A stretch of 38,147 bases of DNA from a virus. The notes below the pieces were generated by a model. The model made no database searches and had not been told where the DNA came from. It saw only the letters and a program-made list of their open reading frames with translations. Positions 16,999-24,189 of the stretch are shown one piece after another (positions within the stretch are counted from its first letter, which is position 1; every line of letters begins with the position of its first letter). The stretch lies in the IMG/VR virus record IMGVR_UViG_3300031951_000507, positions 1 to 38,147 of that record. One strand, 5' to 3'. Both the position numbers and the translations under genes were made by a program.

Positions 16999-17464
16999 AA
17001 CTTCCGATCCCTAAACCTAAACCAAATAAACCAAGTAACCATGCCCAATCTGTTTTAGTCTCAGTCTTAACGATAGGTAATTGCACCGTAATAATCGAGT
17101 CAGGGCGCGGCTTGAATACAAGCGAGAAATAGCCCTTGCGGTTTGCATAGGCAAAAGCCATATTAATCGTATCTTTTGTATTTGTAATTACGCTATCGCT
17201 TTGAGCTACAAAAGAAGTATCACCACACGGAATGTCGATAGGCTTGTCAATAAAGTATGTCGTATCGTGATGCTTGACAAGTACGCTCTTAGTATGTACT
17301 GAATCTCGGATCGTAACAGGGCGTTCAATCACTTGTACTATCTTCAAAGTATCTTTGCCATGAGAGGCGCGGCGAGATGCAAGCTCGAACCCGCCCGCAA
17401 ACCCTGCAATGATTAAGAGGAATATCGCGAGCACTAATCCTATGAGTTTATAGTCTCTTTGCAT
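16985..17464 (-). CDS. Membrane-anchored protein, possible spanin-like (159 aa)
   Basis: One N-terminal membrane helix (residues 7-27, LIGLVLAIFLLIIAGFAGGF), a beta-rich, periplasm-type middle of about 100 residues, and a C-terminal hydrophobic, Gly-rich helix (WAWLLGLFGLGLGIG). No lipobox cysteine is present, so it is not a standard u-spanin. Similar small membrane proteins occur in Bacteroidota phages next to packaging genes. The start overlaps the phosphoesterase stop as TAATG. Lysis, assembly or superinfection roles are all possible. Confidence 0.7.
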   Translation of the reverse strand: MQRDYKLIGLVLAIFLLIIAGFAGGFELASRRASHGKDTLKIVQVIERPVTIRDSVHTKSVLVKHHDTTYFIDKPIDIPCGDTSFVAQSDSVITNTKDTINMAFAYANRKGYFSLVFKPRPDSIITVQLPIVKTETKTDWAWLLGLFGLGLGIGSYAGK

Positions 17465-18312
17465 TATCTCTTCACCTTACCATCTTCGATACGATAGTTC
17501 TGAAATTCGCCGTCTTCATGAATAAAAGCAAAGCCATGATTAGACTGCGAGTATGGCATATAGCCTCGCTTAAGCTTTGAGAGCGTTCCAATAACATCGG
17601 CCCTTAAATATTCGCCTTCAAGCGTCTTTTTGTGTATGGTTTGCGTTCTATGCAAATGGCCCATGCAAGTATTAGTAAGTGTTTTATTCAGTAGTGTAAC
17701 CGCTGGATTTACGCCGCCGTTCACCTTAATTTCATGGCCGTGAGTTATCCAAGTACCATGACAAAACATCAATTGATTAGAGTCAACAAATTTGACTCCC
17801 TTTGCATCAAGTTCTAAAAGTGATTGCCAAGTTATTAGCCCCGCGAACTGGTCGGCTTTCTCTTGCAAAAAAGCATCGAGTCTATCTTCATGATTACCAA
17901 CTTTGAAGTAGATCTTTGCCTTTGTGAAAGTCGCCCGTAAATTGTCAATAAAGTTCCTAGCCATTTGAAGCTCGGTCGTAAACTCGATGTCATCTTTTCG
18001 CTTTGCCCATCGTGATAATTTATGAGCATCTACCGTATCACCATTTAGTACAATGTTATCGACTTTCATCTTTCTTAGGTATTGAATGCAAGCTCTTATC
18101 GCGTCAATATCATGGAAGCCTAAATGCACATCGCAAAGTATTGCCGTATTGCCTTCAATTACGATGTGCTCACTTACTTCCTCTTTACCGTCTTGCATCT
18201 CGATAAGCCATTCGGGCAAATCCTCGAATGAGTCCGTTTGCAAGCGATACCTTGTCAAGGCATCAATCTCGTCTTCAGTAAGACGGTATTGTGGATTGCC
18301 TTTTTTACGCAC
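17464..18312 (-). CDS. Calcineurin-like metallophosphoesterase (282 aa)
   Basis: All motifs of the dimetal phosphoesterase fold are present: D61-x-H63 (CDVHLG), G91-D92 (LNGDTVDAH), G139-N-H-E-D (VGNHEDR), a HGTWITHGHE block at 185-194, and G218-H-L-H (MGHLHR). The N-terminal 45 residues look like a small helical add-on (LTEDEIDALTRYRL). The start is GTG at 18312, which overlaps the previous stop; no other plausible start lies before the first motif. The substrate is unknown. Close relatives include nucleases (Mre11/SbcD type) and phosphatases; the short C-terminal part lacks an SbcD-like capping domain. Confidence 0.9.
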   Translation of the reverse strand: MRKKGNPQYRLTEDEIDALTRYRLQTDSFEDLPEWLIEMQDGKEEVSEHIVIEGNTAILCDVHLGFHDIDAIRACIQYLRKMKVDNIVLNGDTVDAHKLSRWAKRKDDIEFTTELQMARNFIDNLRATFTKAKIYFKVGNHEDRLDAFLQEKADQFAGLITWQSLLELDAKGVKFVDSNQLMFCHGTWITHGHEIKVNGGVNPAVTLLNKTLTNTCMGHLHRTQTIHKKTLEGEYLRADVIGTLSKLKRGYMPYSQSNHGFAFIHEDGEFQNYRIEDGKVKR

Positions 18313-18517
18313 TCTGAATTGAGCCTAAAATGATACTAGCTGCATCCTCTTCAGTGCCGTCAATTGGAGTCTCAGTATTCCATAGATTGCCGTCTTGGTC
18401 TTTGAATTTCCAAAGCATGACGGGGACTTCATTCCACCCGGTTTCATTGCCTTCGCTATCCCATTCGGTAGCATCGCGGCGAATCGCATGGTAATTTTCA
18501 TTAAGGATTATTTCCAT
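18305..18517 (-). CDS. Small hypothetical protein after the tail fibre gene (70 aa)
   Basis: Begins MEIILNENYHAIRR. Chosen start is ATG 18517, which forms TAATG with the upstream stop and has GGGAG 8 nt before it; an ATG at 18532 would lie on top of that binding site. The protein is acidic and Trp-rich (EWDSEGNETGWNEVPVMLW, NLWNTETPIDG). Such short proteins after fibre genes are sometimes fibre chaperones, but no family is recognised. Confidence 0.75.
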   Translation of the reverse strand: MEIILNENYHAIRRDATEWDSEGNETGWNEVPVMLWKFKDQDGNLWNTETPIDGTEEDAASIILGSIQSA

Positions 18518-19308
18518 TATGCTATCTCCCATATTTGTAATTTACTTCCTTTCATGATAACATTGCCATTCACGAACGCAGTGTTTTGTGCCCACTTATA
18601 CTGAAGAGTTGTATTACTAGTTGGAGCACATACTCCATTAATAATTCCTACAACGGGCACTGTAGGGGATGTAGAATTTACTCGAGGGACAATTAATGTA
18701 CTAGTTCCATTAAGCAATACTGGGGTAGCTTCATAATCGATTGTAAAATGTCCTTCGCTATTACCTGATACGGCACTTTTGAAATTACTAGAACTCCCAC
18801 TAATACATTTGCCTAATAAAATAATCTGAAAATAATAGACTTTATTAGCTGTTAAATTATAATACAAATGAGTATCATTTATCAAAGTTGTAGAATTAGC
18901 TACAGTTTCATCAGCTGATTTCACAACTTCAATTGTAGGTGACCCCAACCCACCGCTAGCAGTCAATTCCGTTCCTGTAAGCGTTAAGCCCGTTCCGAAT
19001 GTAAGTTCTTGTACATCCCCTGAACCTGAAGCCGAACCGCGTCCAAGCAAGCGAGATGCCGCGCTTACATTCTGAATCTTTGCATAGCTTACTGCATCAT
19101 TATCAATTGTCCAAGTAGCACCTGAACTCGAAACGGTTATATCGCCTTTATCTCCATCACTAACAGCCGTATCTACAGCAATACCACCCGCAGTAGATCC
19201 ATCGCCTACATAGAGCTTCTTAGTATCCGTTGTAAAAATAGGCTCACCTTCAGCAGGTGTTATAGCCGAGCGGCCTGAGTCCGTTCCGCGTCTAAATTTC
19301 AATGCCAT
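18517..19308 (-). CDS. Tail fibre / receptor-binding protein with N-terminal tail-attachment motif (263 aa)
   Basis: The N-terminus (LKFRRGTDSGRSAITPAEGE, then TTDTKKLYVGDGSTAGG) is the familiar attachment motif of phage tail fibres and major tropism determinants. The middle is a repetitive G/S/T-rich shaft (RLLGRGSASGSGDVQELTFG). The C-terminal part, from about residue 125, is a beta-rich head domain of jelly-roll type, encoded by DNA that looks AT-richer than its surroundings. GGAGGT lies 7 nt before the ATG. The C-terminal domain is expected to bind the host receptor. Confidence 0.85.
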   Translation of the reverse strand: MALKFRRGTDSGRSAITPAEGEPIFTTDTKKLYVGDGSTAGGIAVDTAVSDGDKGDITVSSSGATWTIDNDAVSYAKIQNVSAASRLLGRGSASGSGDVQELTFGTGLTLTGTELTASGGLGSPTIEVVKSADETVANSTTLINDTHLYYNLTANKVYYFQIILLGKCISGSSSNFKSAVSGNSEGHFTIDYEATPVLLNGTSTLIVPRVNSTSPTVPVVGIINGVCAPTSNTTLQYKWAQNTAFVNGNVIMKGSKLQIWEIA

Positions 19309-19309
19309 A

Positions 19310-19570
19310 TTAAAAACCTCCGAGGTCTAGATTGTAATTTGATGGCGTACTAAAACTGCCAAAATCGTAAAAAGTTCCTAGGTCAATATCACCACCCGCG
19401 ACCGTAATCCAAGTCAGCGCCCCGCTTCCGTTGGTGCTAAGTACCTGACCGCTTGACCCGCCCGAAATAACCAAGTTAGCAAGACTCGTACTGATGCTAT
19501 TTGAGCTATCAATAGTCTTGCTACTAATCGTATTAGGTAATTGGCCGTTGTTTAGTTTTGTTGTTGGCAT
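19310..19570 (-). CDS. Short fibre-type protein (86 aa)
   Basis: Gly/Ser/Thr-rich, with SGGSSGQVLSTNGSGALTW, a common tail-fibre repeat, at residues 36-54, and MPTTKLNNGQLPNTISSKT at the N-terminus. It ends in a tyrosine-rich segment. It is placed between two fibre genes and may be a short shaft or an attachment adaptor. No strong ribosome binding site; probably translated by coupling. Confidence 0.75.
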   Translation of the reverse strand: MPTTKLNNGQLPNTISSKTIDSSNSISTSLANLVISGGSSGQVLSTNGSGALTWITVAGGDIDLGTFYDFGSFSTPSNYNLDLGGF

Positions 19571-19572
19571 AA

Positions 19573-20397
19573 TTACTTCATGAAGTCAGCTAGTAAAACA
19601 TCCCCACTTATCGGAGCCGTGGTCATTGTGATTGTATTCGTTGAAAGAGTGTAATCATTTCCCGCGCCGCTTCTTAGTCTTTGACCGTTCAAATACAAGC
19701 GAAGCGTTCCCGTTGTCGGAGTAGCCGAGATAGTGAAAGTCACATTCGAGCCGTTGATAGATCCGCTCGGAGTCTCTTCAAAAACGAAGTTAGTTACACT
19801 CAAAGTACCTGAAGTATCTTGCACATAAGTGACCGCTGTACTTCCAAGCGTTCCGCCTGAATTCGATGTGCAAAAGAACCTCTTATCACCGTACAAAGTG
19901 CCCTGATCTACATAGACAAAAGAGCCTGTAAGCTCGTCCCATGCATCCGAGTCAGTTGCACGAGTGAGAGCGCTTGAAGATCCGTTGAATACATAAATAC
20001 CGTTTTGACTTTGAGTAGATTGCTGCCATACAAGCAAGCGCTGACCGCTTGTAAGTTGGTGACTATCAAATGTATCCGTTCCGGGATTACTTAAGTTGAT
20101 ATCACCAGTCGTAGCCGCATGTACATTCCGATACTTGTAAGCGCTTGATAATCCTGCTATTTGCGTATCTACGTATGCTTTGTTAGTTGCATCACCTGAA
20201 TCAGTCGGAGTCGCAAGCGTCGTAAGCTTGTTATTACCCATCGATTGATTACCAGTAAAAGCAACCGATCCATCTTTCTTCGTGAAGTTCGCGCCGTCTG
20301 CAAGTTTACTTGAATCTATTGCCGCGCCCGCTGCGACCTTCGCATTAGTTATCGCTCCATCGCGTATCTGGCGGCCTGCTATTGTAGTTTCTGGCAT
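19573..20397 (-). CDS. Tail fibre protein (274 aa)
   Basis: Shaft-type N-terminus with GRQIRDGAITNAKVAAG and DSSKLADGANFTKKDGSVAF, then TGNQSMGNNKLTTLATP and DATNKAYVDTQIAGL, all stock tail-fibre motifs. The C-terminal 75 residues (FVFEETPSGSINGSNVTF onward) match the whole core of the neighbouring 99-aa protein, so a module has been duplicated. AGGATA lies close to the ATG. Confidence 0.9.
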   Translation of the reverse strand: MPETTIAGRQIRDGAITNAKVAAGAAIDSSKLADGANFTKKDGSVAFTGNQSMGNNKLTTLATPTDSGDATNKAYVDTQIAGLSSAYKYRNVHAATTGDINLSNPGTDTFDSHQLTSGQRLLVWQQSTQSQNGIYVFNGSSSALTRATDSDAWDELTGSFVYVDQGTLYGDKRFFCTSNSGGTLGSTAVTYVQDTSGTLSVTNFVFEETPSGSINGSNVTFTISATPTTGTLRLYLNGQRLRSGAGNDYTLSTNTITMTTAPISGDVLLADFMK

Positions 20398-20401
20398 CGT
20401 A

Positions 20402-20701
20402 TTATCCTATCTTGTAATTTACTCTAATATAGTCACCTGATACGGGGCTCACATTCATGGTAATTGTCGTGCTTCCCGATGTCGTATAGTCCACGCCGCT
20501 CGTCTGAGATACGCCGTTTATGAAGACTTGCACACTTTCAGCGACAAAGTTTTGAGCAGTTGTATAAGTCGCATTTGATCCATTGACTAGCCCGCTTGGA
20601 GTTTCACCAAATACAAAAGAGCCTGAGCTTGTAGTGACAAAAGCTCCGACCTTAACAACTACCTCTTCAGCCGTCGTGGTAATTCTTACACTATCACTCA
20701 T
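20402..20701 (-). CDS. Small fibre or baseplate protein with duplicated module (99 aa)
   Basis: Residues 28-98 repeat the C-terminal module of the next fibre gene: F-x-F-x-ETPSG-x(2)-NGSN-x-T, a variable stretch, NG, DYT-x-S, ITM and SGD. This type of beta module is often the trimerisation or attachment unit of fibres. Coupled to the previous gene by an ATGA overlap. Role in virion is inferred. Confidence 0.8.
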   Translation of the reverse strand: MSDSVRITTTAEEVVVKVGAFVTTSSGSFVFGETPSGLVNGSNATYTTAQNFVAESVQVFINGVSQTSGVDYTTSGSTTITMNVSPVSGDYIRVNYKIG

Positions 20702-21039
20702 GAAGTCACCGTATCATAAAGTTCCACATCACCACCTAGCCAATACTTCACATCACCACCCGCAAAAGAAATACGAACATCATAGACTAACCCCTTTTGA
20801 GGTGTTAAGCCCGATGTCGTAGCTGCTGGGATTGAGATAGTATATTTTCCACCGCTCGCAGGTGATACGATTGCCGTCGTAAAAGTAAATAGCGTCGCGT
20901 TGGTAGCCTTGACCCTGCATTGTGCAGTAATGGTAGCACCTGTTAAGCTGATCGCGGTTCCGTTCTCATCTTCCAAAGCGACAAGCATCGAGAAGCTTTC
21001 ACCCTTCCATAATGTGATATTCAAGCGGTCGCGTCTCAT
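20698..21039 (-). CDS. BppU-like N-terminal domain protein (113 aa)
   Basis: Starts RLNITLWKGESFSMLVALEDENG, the beta-strand pattern of the baseplate upper protein N-terminal family and of DUF-type fibre adaptors. It continues with ISLTGATITAQCRVK and a Tyr-rich end (GGDVELYDTVTS). It probably connects a fibre to the tail tip. ATGA coupling at both ends ties it to its neighbours. Confidence 0.7.
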   Translation of the reverse strand: MRRDRLNITLWKGESFSMLVALEDENGTAISLTGATITAQCRVKATNATLFTFTTAIVSPASGGKYTISIPAATTSGLTPQKGLVYDVRISFAGGDVKYWLGGDVELYDTVTS

Positions 21040-21236
21040 GGCTTATCCGTAAATAACTTGGCAATAAAAGATCCACCAACCGCAAGGCTCAAGAGCGTAA
21101 TCGCAAGAGTCATGTTGTCCCTCAAATAGGCAAAACCGCAACCAGCAATACCAGCAGCGGCCAAAGCACTAGCGACCCTACGAATTTTCGCGGGTGTAGG
21201 CTCGTTCCAGTATTTGAAGCCAAAATGATAACTCAC
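21036..21236 (-). CDS. Small membrane protein, two helices (66 aa)
   Basis: Two predicted membrane helices (VASALAAAGIAGCGFAYL and LAITLLSLAVGGSFIAKLF) separated by a short polar turn with D and N. Start is GTG 21236, forming a GTGA overlap with the preceding stop. It resembles class II holins or antiholins, but a clearer holin candidate lies next to the endolysin, so its role is uncertain. Confidence 0.7.
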   Translation of the reverse strand: MSYHFGFKYWNEPTPAKIRRVASALAAAGIAGCGFAYLRDNMTLAITLLSLAVGGSFIAKLFTDKP

Positions 21237-21529
21237 TTATGAAGGCCTGCAATGATTGAGTAGATTTGATCTAGTCTTGAGTGGATTAGGGTAAACTGCT
21301 CTTTGATACTTTCCGCTTGCTCTTTCTCTTGTTTCTCAAGCATTTGTACACGATGCTCGAGAGTCGAAGTATTGAATACATGCTTTGCGGTTTTCTCAAT
21401 GACTTCAGCAATTTGCTTAGCATGCTGCAAGCGCTCGCGATTCATAAACCTGAAGAACATCACCACTATCGTAACCGTCGAGACCAATGTAGCTAGTACA
21501 TTTCGTAGTAATTCGCTTAGTATGTCCAT
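21233..21529 (-). CDS. Membrane protein with C-terminal coiled coil (98 aa)
   Basis: An N-terminal membrane segment (VLATLVSTVTIVVMFFRFM) is followed by a long basic and acidic helix with heptad leucines (LEHRVQMLEKQEKEQAESIKE). This is the build of XhlA-type lysis accessory proteins and of phage membrane chaperones. First gene after a predicted promoter and leader hairpin. No good ribosome binding site is seen before the ATG. Confidence 0.75.
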   Translation of the reverse strand: MDILSELLRNVLATLVSTVTIVVMFFRFMNRERLQHAKQIAEVIEKTAKHVFNTSTLEHRVQMLEKQEKEQAESIKEQFTLIHSRLDQIYSIIAGLHK

Positions 21530-21544
21530 CGTATCTATCGTATT

Positions 21545-21572
21545 AAAACAAGCGCCCCTCTAGGAGAGGCGC
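21545..21572 (-). terminator. Leader hairpin / terminator between lysis and tail-fibre blocks
   Basis: On the minus strand a 9-bp GC-rich stem with one mismatch and a TAG loop (21572-21552) is followed by TTGTTTT. It may end transcripts from the lysis genes upstream. Because a promoter lies just before it, it could also act as an attenuator in the leader of the next block. Confidence 0.55.
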
Positions 21573-21617
21573 TCGCGGAGTGAAGGCATGAGATTAGGAG
21601 TGCCTATGTCGGCAAAA

Positions 21618-21647
21618 CAAATATAAGAGTTATGTCAAGGGACTTAG
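21618..21647 (-). promoter_or_regulatory. Predicted promoter P-fibre with shared 12-mer
   Basis: The minus strand has the Bacteroidota -7 type box TATATTTG (21625-21618). Ten bases upstream ends CTAAGTCCCTTG (21647-21636), an element that also occurs before the methyltransferase gene. The spacing is too short for the usual -33 TTG, so the 12-mer may be an activator or alternative sigma site. The transcript would enter the membrane protein and fibre genes. Confidence 0.5.
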
Positions 21648-21658
21648 AAATTTTATTT

Positions 21659-22216
21659 TTAATAGATAACAAAATCTGTAATCCTGAAGTAATTAGTCGG
21701 ATTGATTACCCTTGATCGTGCCCAAACCCCGTCACCATCATGTTGAGACCCTTGAAGCCCTGAACTTGTATTCCCTTCAACTGTAGTCCCTCGCCTGCCT
21801 TTCCACTTATCCACTATTCCAGCATGTCCGAAGGGTGTCGTGCCTCTTCGCCATACAATGATCGTGCCCGGTGGTAAGTCCATATTCTTAGCTATCACTT
21901 CAGTAGCCTTGATCGTTTTGTTGCGTGTAGCAAAATGACGCGCAAGCCCTGATCCCGTAAACGGCAAGCCCTTGACCCCTGCAGAATCCAAGCAAAAGTT
22001 TACGAATGATGCGCACCACTGAGCGCCCTTTGGCGATTTGGTCGAGCGCTGAAAGCGAGTAACCCAGTACCCGCCGTTATTACCTTCCTCTTTCGTGCCT
22101 ATAAAGCCTTTGGCTATCGTGAGAACCTTAGGACTGAGAGAAGCAGAGAGCGGCTGTAATGATGTTAGCAGCCAAAAACAAAGCGTAAGCGATAGGGTTC
22201 GTACTGATAATTTCAC
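21659..22216 (-). CDS. Endolysin, secreted CHAP-like amidase/peptidase (185 aa)
   Basis: An N-terminal signal sequence is visible (residues 1-26: basic start, hydrophobic core TLCFWLLTSL, cleavage near LSAS), so export through Sec is likely. The catalytic domain has C68 (GAQWCASFVNFCL), H131 (PFGHAGIVDKW) and E147/N149 (TTVEGNTSS), the Cys-His-Glu/Asn set of CHAP/NlpC-type peptidoglycan hydrolases. Start is GTG 22216 with a full AAGGAGGT 8 nt upstream, inside the holin gene, giving an 89-nt out-of-frame overlap. Confidence 0.88.
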   Translation of the reverse strand: MKLSVRTLSLTLCFWLLTSLQPLSASLSPKVLTIAKGFIGTKEEGNNGGYWVTRFQRSTKSPKGAQWCASFVNFCLDSAGVKGLPFTGSGLARHFATRNKTIKATEVIAKNMDLPPGTIIVWRRGTTPFGHAGIVDKWKGRRGTTVEGNTSSGLQGSQHDGDGVWARSRVINPTNYFRITDFVIY

Positions 22217-22397
22217 GAGTATTGACCTCCTTAATTAGGTAAGAATCCACAAACCACGCCGCCCCAACTGCAAGTGCATACTTGCTAAGACCGACCGCGA
22301 ATGTGCTAAAGCTCCCATCTCCGACTCCTAGAGTCGCGCCAAGTGCAATCACTGAGAGCGCGAGCAAAGGCACAAAAGTCTTGAGTGTTTCCTTCAT
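22128..22397 (-). CDS. Putative holin (89 aa)
   Basis: Three hydrophobic segments are visible: FVPLLALSVIALGATLG, YALAVGAAWFVDSYL and PIAYALFLAANIITAALCF, with charged residues at the N-terminus and between segments. It lies directly before the endolysin, which begins within its coding sequence. These are the usual features of a holin that opens the inner membrane. Weak ribosome binding site, 13 nt after the GT7 gene. Confidence 0.75.
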   Translation of the reverse strand: MKETLKTFVPLLALSVIALGATLGVGDGSFSTFAVGLSKYALAVGAAWFVDSYLIKEVNTREIISTNPIAYALFLAANIITAALCFSQS

Positions 22398-22410
22398 CTG
22401 ATTTGATCCA

Positions 22411-23037
22411 TTAAATAGATACTAAAATAGTGCGAAGCCTTTCGTTAAAGCGCTCCGCTTTTATTACTGTGTACTCGCAATTATGCAAGCCACTCTCTTC
22501 AGTAGTTTCTAAGTTCGCACGGAACTTATTGTGATTAGTCTTGTTAGTGCTATAATTCCTTTCATGTTCATCACTCCAGAATCTACCGTATCGACGCTTG
22601 AAGCCTACAAGCGTGCATCTCCAGTACAAGTCATCGTCTTCCACGCCCCAGCCCCAGTACCAGTTAGCATGTCCGTTGATCTTTTTGTAGCTCTCTTTGT
22701 CAAAGAGAGTCACACCGCCAAAGTAGGTCCGGTATGGTAGCTTGTAATTAAATTGCTCGCATGCATAAGCCAAGTGAGTAGGCATATCCGTATATGAGTA
22801 ATCCACATCCTCGGCGTACATATCCACATCGTGAAAACAAAAGTAATCAGCGCCTTCAGATTCCAAGAATCCTATATTTCGCATCATGCCTAGATTGAAT
22901 TTCTTGCCCGCCTCTTGCTCTACGACCGTAATATGAAAGTCAATACCTTGATCTGTTAGCACCTTCCAAAGATGAGGCACTTGCTTTGATAAGTGCTCTT
23001 GCCGATCGCGATAGGGAATAATAACCTCTAGCTTCAT
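22411..23037 (-). CDS. GT7-type glycosyltransferase, beta-1,4-galactosyltransferase-like (208 aa)
   Basis: Strong match to the galactosyltransferase family: EVIIPYRDRQEHL at residues 4-16, metal-binding D70-V-D72 (FCFHDVDMYAED), TYFGGVTLFDKESYKKING at 104-122 and W128-GWGVEDDD-136, followed by LYWRC. Family members transfer galactose or a related sugar from a UDP-sugar. No signal or membrane segment, so it acts in the cytoplasm. Coupled by ATGA to the upstream small gene. It sits in the lysis block with a methyltransferase, which suggests modification of a phage or host glycan. Acceptor unknown. Confidence 0.92.
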   Translation of the reverse strand: MKLEVIIPYRDRQEHLSKQVPHLWKVLTDQGIDFHITVVEQEAGKKFNLGMMRNIGFLESEGADYFCFHDVDMYAEDVDYSYTDMPTHLAYACEQFNYKLPYRTYFGGVTLFDKESYKKINGHANWYWGWGVEDDDLYWRCTLVGFKRRYGRFWSDEHERNYSTNKTNHNKFRANLETTEESGLHNCEYTVIKAERFNERLRTILVSI

Positions 23038-23291
23038 TGCAAGTTCTCCAAGATATAGAACTCGGCTTTTACCATTGCATCGTTAAGCGTCAAGTTACGG
23101 AACCTAAGCTCGAGCGCATACTTGCCGGTCATCTTGTTCGTTAGCTTCAGCTTCCACGCTCTTTCCGCTTCGAACAAGCGCGCCTCGAAAGGCACGCCGT
23201 TCTTAGTGATCTCAGTCTTGTAGCCGTTCTTGCCTAGGTCTTCCCATTCAAGAGTCGGCATCTCTTCAGGGTCTTCAAAATGGTATAGCAT
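23034..23291 (-). CDS. Hypothetical protein (85 aa)
   Basis: Start is uncertain. ATG 23291 (MLYHFEDPEEMP) gives a 17-nt overlap with the DUF3127 gene; ATG 23261 lies just after that gene's stop; a start at 23399 would overlap it by 125 nt and seems unlikely. The body has alternating strands (KTEITKNGVPFEARLFEAERAWKLKLTN) and ends in a helix. It couples to the GT7 gene by ATGA. No family recognised. Confidence 0.65.
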   Translation of the reverse strand: MLYHFEDPEEMPTLEWEDLGKNGYKTEITKNGVPFEARLFEAERAWKLKLTNKMTGKYALELRFRNLTLNDAMVKAEFYILENLQ

Positions 23292-23598
23292 CGGGGACGG
23301 CCTCGGCCTGCGGTTTGTTCTCGTAAATCTTGGCAAGCTTGATACTAGTGATGTATCCAATCTTACCCTCTTTGTTGGTATATTCCTTACCGCCGACAAA
23401 ACCTTCAGCCGTAACTTGCATGCCTACTTGGAAGCCTCGCAGCATTTCCACTTTGTCATTAATAGCCTCGAACTTGATAAACTCTGGATACTTGCTTGTC
23501 GTATCCTTAATCACAATCTCGGCCTTTGTAAATTTGTCCGAATACTTGACGGGCTGACCCGCAAAGCAAACCTCTCCGCTAATCTCAATCTTCGTCAT
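23275..23598 (-). CDS. DUF3127-type ssDNA-binding-like protein (107 aa)
   Basis: Begins MTKIEISGEVCFAG at ATG 23598, with AAAGGAG 8 nt upstream; an in-frame ATG at 23637 would start within the upstream gene. The beta pattern (EIVIKDTTSKYPEFIKFEA, VGMQVTAEGFVGGKEYTN) and the acidic, proline-containing C-terminus ending in IPF are like bacterial SSB and the Bacteroidota family DUF3127. It probably covers single-stranded DNA during replication and partners the Sak4-like protein. Confidence 0.8.
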   Translation of the reverse strand: MTKIEISGEVCFAGQPVKYSDKFTKAEIVIKDTTSKYPEFIKFEAINDKVEMLRGFQVGMQVTAEGFVGGKEYTNKEGKIGYITSIKLAKIYENKPQAEAVPDAIPF

Positions 23599-23599
23599 C

Positions 23600-24169
23600 T
23601 TACACTCCTTTTTTGTAATAAATCCATGACGCTCCAATAGGTTGAGCGCCTTCTAATTTTTCGTTAACTGCTTTCCGCACGCCTTCGTAATATCGATAGT
23701 CATGGCCTGCAAGTATTCCGTTTGTCTTTACTTTTGGAAGCCATGCGTCTATATCTTTGCATACTGACTCGTAATCATGCGAGCCGTCAATAAAGCAAAA
23801 GTCTAAGCTCTCATCTTCATAGGTCTTGACCGCATCCATCGAGTCCGAGCGTATGATCTTGACTGCTTTCTTGACCGGATTAAGATTAAGCTTGCAAAGA
23901 TTGTACAAGCCGTCAGCATATTGAGTCAAGGGCTCGAAGTGCTTTGACCTCGGATCGCGGTGATCTTCGCTCCCGAGAAAGTGATCTATCACATCAAGCT
24001 TAATCTTCTTCTTTGATCGCATGATCTCAACGCCCGCATACGCCGCGCTCTTACCCTTCCAAGCTCCAATCTCAACAAAGCGAGCGCCTTCACTAGCCGT
24101 GCCTATCGCTATGTCGTAGATCTCCTCATAATCAAACCAGCCATGTATCTCATGGTAAAAGTGATTCAC
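23600..24169 (-). CDS. Class I SAM-dependent methyltransferase, Methyltransf_24-like (189 aa)
   Basis: SAM-binding motif VEIGAWKGKSAAYAGVEI near residue 32, an acidic strand end IKLDVIDHFLG, then SLDFCFIDGSHDYESV and GILAGHDY, typical of O-methyltransferases of sugars and small molecules (Methyltransf_24). It is not a DNA methyltransferase. Start at GTG 24169 is preferred because AAGGAG lies 6 nt upstream; a TTG at 24175 touches the binding site. Located with the GT7 gene, so a role in building a modified sugar is suggested. Confidence 0.85.
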   Translation of the reverse strand: MNHFYHEIHGWFDYEEIYDIAIGTASEGARFVEIGAWKGKSAAYAGVEIMRSKKKIKLDVIDHFLGSEDHRDPRSKHFEPLTQYADGLYNLCKLNLNPVKKAVKIIRSDSMDAVKTYEDESLDFCFIDGSHDYESVCKDIDAWLPKVKTNGILAGHDYRYYEGVRKAVNEKLEGAQPIGASWIYYKKGV

Positions 24170-24189
24170 CTTCAACTCCTTAATTTAAA

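Noticed and set aside
16985-17464. Calling the 159-aa membrane protein a spanin
   Set aside because: It has no lipobox cysteine and is far from the holin and endolysin genes; kept only as spanin-like.
23034-23399. 121-aa version of the gene after DUF3127
   Set aside because: It would overlap the DUF3127 gene by 125 nt, and its first 36 residues are basic low-quality sequence with no binding site; a later start is more likely.
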